Below are positions 1-9,827 of a stretch of 12,500 bases of DNA, piece after piece (the stretch's first letter is position 1; each line of letters begins with the position of its first letter). The stretch lies in assembly GCA_002005505.1 (NCBI GenBank), contig KV908340.1, positions 859,012 to 871,511 on the forward strand, written 5' to 3'. Made by a program: the position numbers and the translations under genes. This DNA comes from Botryococcus braunii (lineage: Eukaryota; Chlorophyta; Trebouxiophyceae). The notes under the pieces are model-generated. The model saw only the letters and a list, made by a program, of their open reading frames with translations, did no database searches and had not been told where the DNA came from.

Positions 1-528
1 TATTGAGAATAAATCTACATGTTCCGTCAAAAAAGATGTCGGGGCAAAATCTGGCTGGCTCATAAGGTAATTTCCGTACGGGTAGAGTACTGTCTTACCG
101 CTTCGCGCACAGTGCTGTGTGTGTTACGGTGTGCTAGTCCCGGAGGCCTCGCACGTCCTGAGGCACTAGAACCAAGGAGAGAGAGGAAGAGTTTTGGCAA
201 CACACAACAGATGTAATGATACCCGGTCTCAATTCCCGTCTGAAGCGCTGACCTCTAGAGAAGATCTTCTCCCACACGCTACGGAACACACTTCGTAATC
301 CTTTAAGAGAAGTAAAAGTCCAACATCCAACTTGGAGATCAATATTGAGCTAGCTGGTTGAACTCCACGCTGCAATAAGAGGGTTCACCTCCTGACAACG
401 TTAACCCACATTTGTTGGATAAAGTCTCCTCGCAGTCACCGCGGCCGCACATAATTTTTAAAAGCAGCAAAGTTAATCACCCAAAGCCCCAGTCGAATTC
501 ATAAAATTGGAGCAGCGAAATCAAAGGA

Positions 529-558
529 ACACCATATATGTATATATGTATGGTGTTA
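529..558. repeat. Short AT-rich inverted repeat
   Basis: The arms aacaccata and tatggtgtt flank an alternating purine-pyrimidine TATGTA core. It is a simple hairpin or cruciform-prone site with no assigned function. Confidence 0.5.
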
Positions 559-1972
559 TTATCCCACCTGAGAGCAGTATCTATAGGTGAGACCGGTCAC
601 GCTGGAATATCGTTGCAGTACTGTTTTAGCACTAGTGTTTTAGCTTGCTCAACGGTACATCAAATTAAAGTCTTCACGTGTTAGCAAGCCCATGCCGGGC
701 ATTATATTATTAGTTCTTGAGATACTTTGAAATTCGTATCACTTACAATCACCGATAACTATGCTAGAAGAAGCAGTGCGCCTCTTCAATGTGAATATAA
801 TTATAATCCATGTTGTCCGTGATTTCCTCGATCCGTGCACTCCACTTGGCTTCACAGGTTACCTGCACACAGCTGTATAGATAAATAGCTATCGATATAT
901 CTGGCTCAAAAGCGACCTCGCTAGGGGCTTCAGCACGGCCAGTAGCTAGCCGCGCTGAAGCTAGCCTGCGATTGTCAATAACAAAGAGGGTGAACCCACG
1001 TGCACGTACGAATTTTCCGGCCACTGTATTGTTGCTTCGTAGTTATTTCCTTCTTCTTCCTTTCCTTACTTTCGCGTAATTCCTTAAAACAATTTTCTCT
1101 TAAAACTTAAGTTTTTTCATAATAAATAATCAATTAAACACCAGCTCATGGGCTTGCAAGCACATTTGGTCACTGCAATTGCAACTTGAGTATATCTAGA
1201 GTTCAATATAGATATATTTAGGCCATGAAGTGGCAACACTGTCACTCCGTGGCCTTAGCAATATGTCTGTACTGAAATATACGGCAACGAAGAGCTCTAC
1301 GTAATGTAATCGAGTTGCATTCTGGCCTGCCATGCTTTGTGAGGGCGCAGACCCCACTGGATCCCCTGAAGTGGAGAGCAAAATATCCCCCATTATTCGT
1401 CAAAAAAATTCCTTAAGGCAGAAGTGAATATTAAATTTGTCCCAGGCAAGGTGAGTTGGGGCTCCCCAAGGGCGGGATGTTGCAGTTGCGGGGGTTGCAG
1501 TTGCAACTAACGTGTTTCGGTCTACAACGCCTGGAGGACCCAAGGGCATATACCTATAGGTTGGCAAACCTATAGCTATAGCTTTAACCTAGTTAGAGTG
1601 GGGTCGGCGAACGCGAGGGTGCGTTGCAGTGAAATCACACATACAATACAAATTTCGGAAAATAAATTTTAATTTAAAGGTTGTCGATGTGAATCACTGT
1701 TCAGCGCAGCGGTGTACATTATGGATGTTTTTCATTATTGTTCATATTAAGTTGTTCATTATAGATGTTTTTCAAACAGAGGTAACTAATTAGCCTATAG
1801 GGCTATTCGCAAGTTAGTGGTGAGTGACGCCCAAAGGCGAATACAGGTGTTGGAATATTCCTGTGTCATAGACCTACGTGCCTTCACTGAGAATGTACAT
1901 GTATGTAACACGCTTGTATGTAAGAACGGTGCGTATACATGCATCCAAAAAACCATACAGTGAACTCACCTG

Positions 1973-1994
1973 TATACAAAGAATTCTTTGTATA
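1973..1994. repeat. 22-bp perfect palindrome upstream of the USP-like gene
   Basis: The left half tatacaaagaa is the exact reverse complement of the right half ttctttgtata, centred on an EcoRI-type GAATTC. It lies about 100 bp before the first predicted ATG of the USP-like gene, so it could be a dimeric transcription-factor site or simply an AT-rich palindrome. Function is not established. Confidence 0.5.
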
Positions 1995-2092
1995 ATTCGA
2001 ATTGTTTGAAGTATATTACATCGAACTAGATCTTAAATACGCTGCTGGGTTGCCATGGAAAGGGCAGGAGCTATCAAGACGCTTCTAAGAAC

Positions 2093-2508
2093 ATGGAGGA
2101 GATAATAAGACATTTGTTCGAATGGAAGCCTGTTGGCTTAGAAAAGAGTGGTACAGACAGTACTCCCAAGGAGCTCCGAAATTTGGCATATTGCATCCTT
2201 CAAGGCATTCACTGCCTTATTTCTAATTGCGGGGAAATTGAAGAGGCGTTCACTCATGCAGCCCCAAAAGCAGCTTTGCACGAGATGTACAAGATCGTAA
2301 AACTCATGTGTGACCTCACGGATCCGCAGCAGCGAATAGCACTGCCACACGATAACCCCAATTCTCGAATACCTAGTCCGGAAATTCGCCACTTAGGCCA
2401 ATATAAAGCACTCGTGGTTGATGTTGCTCCATGGCTCCTATCACTTGGGGTCTTGGCCAGACCATTAAATACCCGGAGGGCACTCAGGAGGCCACAAGAA
2501 GTTCAAAG
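2093..2508 (+). CDS. USP-like (peptidase C19-like) protein, exon 1
   Basis: First recognised exon of a two-exon gene. It encodes residues 1-138 plus two bases of codon 139. Residues 28-34 (LRNLAYC) followed by ILQGIHCL resemble the USP Cys-box region (pattern LxNLGNTCYxNSxLQxL), but two residues of the GNT portion are missing and the catalytic Cys position holds Tyr or Ala. The following segment (GEIEEAF, then KAALHEMYKIVKLM) fits the USP thumb helices. The start ATG follows aagaac, and the frame is open back to 2030 with a stop at 2027, so an upstream exon cannot be excluded. The donor is AAAG|GTTAGC at 2508/2509, phase 2. Reading through would give a 154-residue product ending at 2557. The family call rests mainly on exon 2; for this exon it is inference by weak alignment. 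Confidence 0.5.
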
Positions 2509-2621
2509 GTTAGCCGCATTGTCCAGCTTTCTCTTCTCGACCCTAAATCCCTTTTAGACCATAATATGCAATACTGATTATTGCAAGCTGAAGCGCACCA
2601 GACAAGGGGTTTGTTCTACAT

Positions 2622-2660
2622 TGTGTGTGCGTGCGTGCGTGCGTGCGTACTTGCGTGCAT

Positions 2661-2713
<53 letters not shown>

Positions 2714-2720
2714 TTTGTGC

Positions 2721-2789
<69 letters not shown>

Positions 2790-2810
2790 TGTGTGTGGGC
2801 GTGCGTGTGC
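2622..2810 (+). repeat. (GT)n microsatellite with GTGC and GTTT interruptions
   Basis: About 190 bp of GT dinucleotides. It starts with GTGC/GCGT units, is interrupted by TTTGTTTGTGCGTGC near 2709-2726, and ends in GTTTGTGTGTGTGGGCGTGC. Open frames across it are Val-Cys repeats and are not genes. Confidence 0.97.
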
Positions 2811-2845
2811 TATAACATTACAACCAAAGATTTTGGCATACGTGC

Positions 2846-3018
<173 letters not shown>

Positions 3019-3146
3019 ACATGTGTACACACACTCACAGGAATAACGCAACTTTGCTTTATGTACACCTCCATTGCACTGCATACTGTGTATTCCACAA
3101 TGTGTTGCACATGTGAGATGGGTCTGATATATGGTTGGTAATGTAG

Positions 3147-4008
3147 GGGAGCTGAGCAACAGCCAGCCGCTGATGTCCGTGTCATGAACATTCCTGGCTA
3201 CGAGGTTCTGGACCCTCGAGATTTGTGGAGCAGGGTGATGCGTTTTCATGCTCATGAAGATCTTAAGATGAGGCAACCTGGTGTACATGTGCATGAGCAA
3301 TGGAACCCGAATCTTGATGTGCCTGGATGCACTGCCTTTCGAAGCTTGTTTGTATTTGAACAGACCACCGAGGTAGCTTGCGTTCGCAATAAATGCGGCT
3401 ACAAATCAGAAGGGAAGCAAAGCCTGGTTTATTTGAATCTTGGAGAAGTCAAAGCAAATGTCGAAATCCTGCAAGAGCAACTTAACGTTTTTCTCGCCAA
3501 CCTTGATCTCCAATTGAGATACAGCTATTGCTCATCATGTCGGTCTGTAGGAATAAAGAGAAGATCCTTGTCTGGCAAGCAAAGGTACCACGACCCTCCG
3601 CAAGCCTTAGTGATACACCTGGACCTGACGCAAAAGAGAGCGCATGACTGCCGTTCGGATATCTTCGGTACACGCCAAGAATCCTTCAAGAAACTAGACT
3701 GTTACGAAAGGTTCGAATTCTGCGGGAACTTTTACGACCCCGTCGTTCTCTTTGTCGACAACACACACAATTCAAATCAGCAACCTCGCTTTAGTCTGGT
3801 GACCAAATACGGCACCGATTGGTTCACTGTCTGCAATGATTCTGTGGAAAAGCACAACTATTTGTCTTGGGCTGTCGTTGTAATGGTCTGGGCTGTTAAG
3901 GTGGATTCCGAGAGTGCCCCAGTGGACAGGCCAATTGAAATCTCAAATAAGGATACCAGTTTCCGTCCGGGAAGGGATGATCTTGCCAACACTCTGGCTC
4001 GGCTGTAG
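3147..4008 (+). CDS. USP-like (peptidase C19-like) protein, exon 2, apparently catalytically dead
   Basis: Encodes residues 139-425 of the spliced product. In order: a DPRDLW segment like the USP region preceding the QQDAHEF helix; a fingers-type pair (C217, C222, with CGYKS) and C267-x2-C270 (YCSSC); then [11 protein letters not shown] (about 289-299), matching the conserved USP strand P-x-x-L-x-I-H-L-K-R-F; then [11 protein letters not shown] and WFTVCNDS (about 364-371), matching the C-terminal W-Y-x-F-x-D-x-x-V box. At the GGHYTAY position the protein reads QPRFSLV (about 351-357), so the catalytic His appears lost while the Asn-Asp of the last box remains. With the defective Cys box of exon 1, this suggests a non-catalytic USP fold that could act as a scaffold or ubiquitin binder. 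The first ATG in the exon alone is at 3184. The stop TAG ends at 4008. Family membership is moderately sure; the loss of activity is inference. Confidence 0.65.
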
Positions 4009-4074
4009 ATGCACATATAGAGTGTGCCTCCGCTTTAATTTAAAACTGCTAAAAAACACTGATCCTTTTTTCTT

Positions 4075-4100
4075 TTAGCAAAGCTTTAAGGCTTTGCTAA
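4075..4100 (+). repeat. Perfect hairpin after the USP-like stop codon
   Basis: ttagcaaagc and gctttgctaa form a 10-bp perfect stem around the 6-base loop tttaag. It sits about 70 bp after the stop codon, preceded by a T-rich run (ccttttttctttt), probably within the 3' UTR. It could be an RNA structural element; function unknown. Confidence 0.6.
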
Positions 4101-4256
4101 ACTCTCTACACCATTTCATCAATTAATTAGATGAGTAAACATTTCCTGGTTTCGGAAAAAATATGATCCCATAAGCATTTGTTTTAAGTAATTTTTTTTC
4201 AGTCGTAGAAAACATGAAAAGACTAGATAGGACCAGCTAGACAGTTCACGCACGCC

Positions 4257-4274
4257 TGAAGGCGTACGCCTTCA
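4257..4274. repeat. 18-bp perfect palindrome
   Basis: tgaaggcgt and acgccttca are exact reverse complements. No function assigned. Confidence 0.55.
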
Positions 4275-4430
4275 CATTTTACCAGTACTAGTACAATTGC
4301 AAGTACTGGCGCCCTAGGCGGACTGGGGTGAAATATCTTGGGTCGAAAGCCTATATAGAATCTGGCCAATCATGATCAGACATCGGTGTCAGCTGCTGCA
4401 TATGCATCGCGTCTATACGTTTTAACACAG

Positions 4431-4721
4431 GTTTACGTTAAAGTTTCTAAATGGGGATATCCAACCTGAAATTAGCGTTGCGTCTGAATATGATGTTTGT
4501 CACGAATTTCCTCCAATGCCATCGATGAGATTGTTCGGCAACCATCGTCGCGTTGAAACCATCGATGTCCAACCTGAAATTAGCGCTGCGTCTGAATATG
4601 ATGTTTGTCACGAATTTCCTCCTGCCATCGATGAGATTGTTCGGCAACATGGCTTTACCTCTGTATTTAAAATGCCTCACTCCCGTGTTCAGCACGATCA
4701 ACCTCATTATCGGATACGAAG
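4431..4721 (+). other. Candidate exon of unknown gene with an internal tandem duplication
   Basis: The plus frame is open from 4426 to 4830 without recognisable homology. It is bounded by an acceptor-like TTTTAACACAG at 4430 and a consensus donor GAAG|GTACGT at 4721/4722, which would define a 291-bp exon (one leading base, phase 2 end). The exon contains a duplicated segment, and the motif QPEIS-ASEYDVCHEFPP appears twice, 36 codons apart. The opposite strand is also open (minus 4447-4707), so the strand and the coding status are uncertain. No function is proposed. Confidence 0.25.
4456..4648. repeat. Two-copy tandem duplication (108-bp spacing)
   Basis: Copy 1 is 4456-4542 and copy 2 is 4564-4648, separated by 21 bp. 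The first about 59 bp differ at two sites, both transitions. A 2-bp indel (ccaatgcc versus cctgcc) then changes the spacing from 108 to 106 bp. This is a recent local duplication. Confidence 0.9.
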
Positions 4722-5100
4722 GTACGTGGCATTGCCATGCCTACAGACGTCTAGACGCAAAGCTTACCTATATAGTATACATCCGAGAGCATACCAAACT
4801 ATGCCGTATACGGAAGAATACCTAAATTAATCAGGAAACCATAACGTTCACGTCCTGCAGCGTAGACATATGTACGGCAACGCACCTCACCATGCCACAT
4901 CATCCCATGCATGCACCGCACACCAGCACCATGCCGGACCACAGTATATACCAAACCACATCACACCATAGCATAGCATAGCATGGTACAATATACCATA
5001 TTATGCTATGCTGTATTGTACATGTGGCCTAGCAGAGCTGGTCTGCGATGCCATGCCCTAGCAAAGCACAACATTTGAAACACGCCACACAACAGCATGC

Positions 5101-5102
<2 letters not shown>
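4722..5102. other. Intergenic, low-complexity CCATGC/CATAGCA-rich stretch
   Basis: No gene recognised. From about 4870 to 5036 the sequence is made of recurring CACC, CATGCC and CATAGCA motifs. It includes an imperfect inverted repeat (catagcatagcatggtaca against tgctatgctgtattgtaca, about 4969-5022) that could form a hairpin. Confidence 0.5.
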
Positions 5103-5176
<74 letters not shown>

Positions 5177-5185
5177 CGCGCGCGC
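5103..5185 (+). repeat. (GT)n(GC)n compound microsatellite
   Basis: About 66 bp of uninterrupted GT dinucleotides pass directly into about 17 bp of alternating CG. Both are alternating purine-pyrimidine and therefore Z-DNA prone. It lies downstream of the QTRT2 stop, which is at 5481 on the other strand. Confidence 0.97.
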
Positions 5186-5480
5186 CCACGCGCTCTCCAG
5201 GCTATAGCTGGGAGAATCCATACTGTTCTACACAGGTCAATCGGTTCCTCAGATTCCCTACAACACGACTGCTGGAAGCGCAGTATACAGCATCTGACAT
5301 AAACGCAGAGGGGCACCGGTGTACCCGAATTAGTGTTCTTTTTGAAAAGTTAAGTTTATGCCATTGGCTGCCTTCACGTGCAACTAATAGTTATAACTGC
5401 AGGAAATATTGTCTATACTTCAAAACATAACTGGTCATCAAATTTAAAACAACGGTGCTGGTGACGGTGATATGACAGGA
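5186..5480 (-). other. 3' flank of QTRT2
   Basis: Unique sequence between the microsatellite and the QTRT2 stop codon. The QTRT2 3' UTR should be here, but no canonical AATAAA hexamer is visible on the minus strand in this stretch. Confidence 0.4.
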
Positions 5481-6005
5481 TCAGGAGGGTTTCAAAGCAG
5501 ACAGACGTCTCTGCAGGCTGGCTAGCTGGCCCACCCGGATTGCATCCTTGATAACCCTGAAGAAGCGCAGCATGTGGTGCGTGTTGTGCAGCTCCAATAG
5601 GACTTGGGCCAGCATCTCATGCGACATCAAAAGGTGATGCACATACGCGCGTGAGTGCTTGCGGCAGGTGAAGCATTGACACCCAACAAGCAGGGGGCCC
5701 GGGTCCCTACGGTACCCTTCTGCCCAAATATTGATCTTGGTGTCATCGCTCCCGAGCATAACGCCTGCAGCTTCTCCATCTTGCTCTCCGTCTTCACCAG
5801 ACCTCCTTTGATCAGCTGGGCCCTCTATGGCGGTACTGCCCGGGCAGTCACTTGCTGAAGCCTCCGGGCAGTCCGTCGGCCCCGCAACTTCATCAATTGG
5901 GAACGTGAGAGCGTACCCCGCCTGCGTCGCCAGTGCAGCATATGCTGTGTCAAAGATGTCCACTCCGCAGCTCACCGCCGCCAACACCTGCGAGCCCATG
6001 GTAAC
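5481..6005 (-). CDS. QTRT2: QTRT2, queuine tRNA-ribosyltransferase accessory subunit 2, exon 5 (last)
   Basis: Encodes residues 264-437 and the stop TGA. It begins VTMGSQVLAAVSCGVDIFDTAY, the TGT-family G-V-D-x-F-D segment, then GYALTFPI. After a linker rich in Gly, Asp, Glu and Ser (about 302-342) comes INIWAEGYRRD, then the zinc site CQCFTC (C372, C374, C377) and H403 in LELHNTHH, matching the family C-x-C-x2-C-x25-H. HSRAYVHHLLMSHEMLA between them is also typical. QTRT2 pairs with the catalytic QTRT1 to exchange guanine-34 for queuine in tRNAs with GUN anticodons. The acceptor is CGACAG|GTTACC, phase 0. The open frame extends upstream to 6275, but that part is intronic purine-rich repeat. 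Confidence 0.93.
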   Translation of the reverse strand, partial: VTMGSQVLAAVSCGVDIFDTAYAALATQAGYALTFPIDEVAGPTDCPEASASDCPGSTAIEGPADQRRSGEDGEQDGEAAGVMLGSDDTKINIWAEGYRRDPGPLLVGCQCFTCRKHSRAYVHHLLMSHEMLAQVLLELHNTHHMLRFFRVIKDAIRVGQLASLQRRLSALKPS

Positions 6006-6450
6006 CTGTCGATGGTCGTACTTCCAGAGCAGTCCATGGTTCTGCTGGCACACTGTGAATGAGGGAGTTAATGCTCCATTTCTTTTGCGAACGAATGAAT
6101 GAAAAAATAAGGGGAGGGGGGGAGGGAGGGAGGTAGGAGGGAAGGAGGCAAGGAAAAAATGAAATAAGGACGGAAGGAAGGAAGGACAGTTGATAGGAAG
6201 GAAGGAAGGAAGGCAGGCAGGAAGGAGGGATGGAACGAACGAACAAAAGATGATGCATAACGACGATAAATACAAATGAATGAAGGGAAGTCACGTGATG
6301 AAAAGATGTGCTTGTAAGCCAACTACTAAAAATTCAAACATAGGTGGTAACATAGGCGAGAGGAAAAACCGCTGCACGTGCAAGGACACGCATGGAAGCA
6401 TGCAGTAGTTTGGGCTCAAGGCCCCCTAGGGGCTTGGAAGGCAGGCAAAC
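6006..6450 (-). other. QTRT2 intron 4 with GGAA-type repeat
   Basis: Lies between the donor GATGAG|GTTTGC of exon 4 and the acceptor of exon 5; phase 0 on both sides. It contains the degenerate GGAA/GGAG tract at 6110-6236, which reads as a pyrimidine tract in the QTRT2 transcript. Confidence 0.8.
6110..6236 (+). repeat. Degenerate (GGAA/GGAG/GGCA)n microsatellite
   Basis: A homopurine-biased tract of tetranucleotide units such as GGAAGGAAGGAA and GGCAGGCAGG with short interruptions. Pro-Ser-Leu-rich open frames on the minus strand across it are repeat artefacts. Confidence 0.9.
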
Positions 6451-6581
6451 CTCATCGGGAGACCCGGACGGCCCGACCAGCAAACGCGGCAAGCCATCTG
6501 GAAGCTCCTTGACGGCAACTTGCAAATGCTCGAGTCGCTGCTCCCAGCTCTCCCCGGTACCAAAACCAGAGAGTACAAACC
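6451..6581 (-). CDS. QTRT2: QTRT2 exon 4
   Basis: A 131-bp exon encoding codon 220 (shared with exon 3) and residues 221-263. The peptide begins FVLSGFGTGESWEQRLEHLQ and continues with VAVKELPDGLPRLLVG, then SPDE, matching the TGT-family strand and helix in which the R-x-L-x-G and P-x-E/D motifs occur. The acceptor is GGCCAG|GGTTTG; the donor is GATGAG|GTTTGC. It restores the phase-1 end of exon 3 and gives the phase-0 start of exon 5, so the three-exon chain is internally consistent. Confidence 0.88.
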
Positions 6582-6948
6582 CTGGCCCCGAAACCCAAAA
6601 TACACTGTTGATGCCCCACGAAAATGCAAAGACACGAACTTCACTAGCATTGTTCGCTCATACATTACGCACGCTAGATTGCCAGACTTAGGTCCACTTT
6701 GGATTGAGCTGGACAGTATTGCTGAAACGCACATTTCAAAAGCCCAAATACGAAGCCTCTCCAATGTTCGTGCTGGGGCATTACACCCAACCCATGCAAA
6801 ACAAACCCTGCCCTCCACATTTTACACCACACTCCGGACTTATTCACTCAACCAAGACAAACTACCTTAGTGCAAACCCTGGCCCACAACAACTACTTGA
6901 AGAGGCTACACCCCCCTTAACCCCTTTCCACCTCCCCCCCCCCTCCAC

Positions 6949-7011
<63 letters not shown>

Positions 7012-7060
7012 TGTGTCTGCGTGTGCGTGTGCGTGTGCGTGTGCGTTTGCATGTGCGTGC

Positions 7061-7125
<65 letters not shown>

Positions 7126-7358
7126 GTGGACGCACGTGTGTGTTGCGTGGGGGGGGGGGGGTGGATCAATGGGAGGGAGACCAACCAAACCGTGCTGGAA
7201 ACAAACTAACAATCCCTCCCAAAACCAACCAAGCCTTGCTGGAAACCGTGCTGGAAACAAACTAAAAATCCATCCGAAAGGAGGCAGCCAGCTTTGGCTG
7301 GCACCCACAACTAGGAAGCTCTGCCAGACTACCGCAAGGACTGAGCTCCGAGTATCAC
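6582..7358 (-). other. QTRT2 intron 3 with a GT array
   Basis: Runs from the donor TCTG|GTGATA after exon 3 to the acceptor of exon 4. It contains the 6955-7124 microsatellite, a run of 13 G at 7149-7161 and C-rich tracts near 6930-6945. Open frames at 6426-6818 (minus) and 6704-7744 (plus) run through it without homology of their own. Confidence 0.8.
6955..7124 (+). repeat. (GT)n microsatellite with GTGC/GTTTGC centre
   Basis: Two perfect (GT)n blocks flank a variant block of CTGTGTCTGC and repeated GTGTGC units at about 7011-7068. It lies inside QTRT2 intron 3. Confidence 0.97.
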
Positions 7359-7687
7359 CAGAGACGGGGCGGGCAGCCGATTCTGCGGCGGACCGGCGGC
7401 GCTCCTCCAAGAAAGAGGCCCCTGTGATGGGTGCCAGCACAGGGGACGGCTCTTCGCTGTGGCCTGCCCCGCGTGGCCTATTTAGGAGATCGTCCAGCCA
7501 CTTGAGGGTGCGGTTGACGGCAGCCACAGCCCTCTTTCGGGAGGCGTCCCATGCGATCTCGTCGGCCAGGGAGCTGTACAAGTCGGGTCTCAGCGCTTCA
7601 ATTATGGCGGCGTACTTCTCAGGGCTGAGCTCCGTCAGGCCCCCGCTCACCTCCACTCTCACGCCCTTCGCGTTCACTGTTCGCCAC
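7359..7687 (-). CDS. QTRT2: QTRT2 exon 3
   Basis: A 329-bp exon encoding residues 110 (part) to 220 (part). The peptide begins [14 protein letters not shown], the family V-W-x-V-x-G-R-V-E-V type strand, then [65 protein letters not shown], and ARPVSG. The last parts match the TGT-family I-x-G segment and the E-R-x-R-S-A helix. The acceptor is GACGCAG|GTGGCG with a poor pyrimidine tract; the donor TCTG|GTGATA is phase 1. The GTG at 7677 is only an internal codon of this exon, not a start. Confidence 0.92.
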
Positions 7688-8431
<744 letters not shown>

Positions 8432-8575
8432 ATGCAGTAGGGACTTCCGTACTTTGGATATGCATAGGACGTTGCGTCTCTTGTGGTTGCCACAAGCACC
8501 TTGTCCTGAGCTGCCAGAAAAGCATGCCCTCCCTTCCCGAACTTCTGTAGAGTTTCAGGGTCCGGATTCTCTAAA
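8432..8575 (-). CDS. QTRT2: QTRT2 exon 2
   Basis: A 144-bp exon encoding residues 62 (part) to 110 (part). The peptide LENPDPETLQKFGKGGHAFLA continues with AQDKVLVATTRDATSYAYPKYGSPYC, which aligns with the N-terminal QTRT2 region (a helix ending K-x-G-x-x-x-F, then an R/H-D-P strand). The donor GCAT|GTACTC is phase 2 and joins AT+G to give Met-Trp at the start of exon 3. The preferred acceptor is GGTGCAG|TTTAGAG. An alternative acceptor CTACAG|AAGTTC (about 8545) would also be in phase if exon 1 ended later, at TTA|GTAATG. The preferred join keeps better register with the family but uses a weaker donor. Confidence 0.78.
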
Positions 8576-8769
8576 CTGCACCCAGGAGCTCGATTCAGTC
8601 TAAGTTCGAAAGGGCCAAGACTGTATATGCCTTGACTGAGCAGGTGGGACAACGTTGCATTTTCAAGGCTAGCGACAAAAGAGTGAGAAGCCATGACGGT
8701 TCCAGTATAGCTACGTTGAAAAATCTATTTATGTGCATTACTAAAGTTAATTGTCTGCAAAGAGCGCAC
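8576..8769 (-). other. QTRT2 intron 1
   Basis: A 194-bp intron under the preferred junctions (donor ATT|GTGCGC, acceptor GGTGCAG|T). It is the only QTRT2 intron without a microsatellite. The exact boundaries are less certain than those of the other introns. Confidence 0.6.
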
Positions 8770-8954
8770 AATTGTGTTGCATCCAGATGGTACGATGCGG
8801 CATCTGGCCCCAGCTCCTCCACGAGGTCTGGCGTGAGGTTCAGTGGTCCACCTCTCCTTGTGTAAAGTAGTACTGCTGGCGTCTGAAACTCTTGACCACG
8901 CAACGTCAAGATGCCTGTTCTGGCGCAGCCGTCTCGGGCTGTTATCCGGAACAT
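8770..8954 (-). CDS. QTRT2: QTRT2 exon 1 with start codon
   Basis: Encodes residues 1-61 and two bases of codon 62. The peptide begins MFRITARDGCARTGILTL, then FQTPAVLLYTRRGGPLNLTPDLVEEL, which matches the N-terminal QTRT2 pattern (gly-x-x-G-x-L, then P-x-x-L-x-Y-T-R/K-x-G, then LT). The start ATG is supported by an in-frame TAG four codons upstream and by the usual length from start to the YTRRG motif. The complete spliced gene totals 1314 coding bases (437 aa), close to the roughly 415 aa of the vertebrate protein. Confidence 0.9.
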
Positions 8955-9469
8955 GACGGGCTTCTATCTCAAGACTTTTCATCCCTCTCCTCGCGAGGGG
9001 TATTGAGTACAATTATCGTCTCATACAGTCGTATATGCATTTAATAGTGTGGTATTGCACACAGTTATTCTACGGTCTTACAGAATCCGGATCTCTCACC
9101 CCAAGGATCTCAACCGGAGTCCCTGATCGACGACACTTGACAATAGCTCGATGAACTTAAAATGTATGCAGATGTATGTTCCATTAGCTACTCTGCAAAG
9201 ACATAGCTGGCTCCACTTTAGGCATGGCGGAGTCGATGTTTGTATTGCTATATTCTGGCAGTACATGTACCTTAATATAGAGGTGGGGGACAGGCAGGGA
9301 CACATTTTTCCAAAGGAAGTGTGCTGCTAATCCTCACGCTTACAGCATTTCCTGAGGAAACCAATGATGCCCGTCCATGGCTCTGTGCCTGCATCCTTTT
9401 TTCTTCATTCATTCCTCCATCCCTTCCCATGTCGGTTTAACACTCTAACCAGACGAGTGTTAGAGTGCG
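8955..9469. other. 5' flank of QTRT2, no gene seen
   Basis: The QTRT2 promoter should lie just right of 8954, but no TATA box or other core element could be assigned. The minus open frame at 9096-9305 lacks recognisable motifs. Confidence 0.4.

Positions 9470-9565
<96 letters not shown>
9470..9565 (+). repeat. Uninterrupted (GT)n microsatellite, about 48 units
   Basis: The longest pure GT run in the window, with no variant units. It lies in the intergenic region, preceded by a short inverted motif (acactctaac / gttagagtg). Confidence 0.97.
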
Positions 9566-9566
<1 letters not shown>

Positions 9567-9827
9567 CTCAGCCGCGCGCATGTGTGCACAGTGGCCATGC
9601 CATGGCGCGCACGCTTGGGAACATGTGAACACGGTTCTGTGGTTTCAGTGGCTACTGTCAGGTACAGCTAAGAAGTAGGTTCAGTGTCCTTAAATCTGCT
9701 GCACTGCGGCTTCACTTGCAAAACTGATATAAAAGTGTGGGTTCTTGCAAGGTATACCTATAGCTATGGTAAGAGTTCTGTAGCCTACTGGAGCTCATTA
9801 CTCACCGTGACTGACTACGTAGTGTAC

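Larger units (their letters stand above)
1..2092. other. Intergenic or unassigned region upstream of the USP-like gene
   Basis: No recognisable coding region was found. The open frames here (for example minus 764-1024 and minus 1196-1393) are short, lack recognisable motifs, and look like chance openings. The stretch is moderately AT-rich with poly-A/T runs near 1080-1140. It carries small palindromes (near 529-558 and at 1973-1994) and a short direct repeat (a 16-17 bp motif around catta-tgatgtttttca at about 1717 and again 40 bp later at about 1757). The promoter of the downstream plus-strand gene should lie at the right end, but no clear TATA box or initiator could be assigned. Confidence 0.5.
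4009..4430 (+). other. Downstream flank of the USP-like gene
   Basis: No coding region recognised. No canonical AATAAA was found after the stop, so the 3' end of the transcript is not placed. The stretch contains a hairpin at 4075-4100, an 18-bp palindrome at 4257-4274, and a TATA-like CTATATAG at about 4351-4358 that could belong to a following transcription unit. Confidence 0.4.

Noticed and set aside
764..1024. 86-codon minus open frame in the left flank
   Set aside because: No recognisable motif, no supporting splice signals, and a length expected by chance.
6006..6275. N-terminal extension of the minus open frame ending at 5481 (Pro/Ser/Leu-rich, starting at 6275)
   Set aside because: It translates the GGAA repeat and intron 4. 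QTRT2 homology begins exactly at the acceptor at 6005.
6426..6818. 130-codon minus open frame overlapping QTRT2 exon 4 in another frame
   Set aside because: It overlaps exon 4, whose correct frame shows family motifs, and has no recognisable motif of its own.
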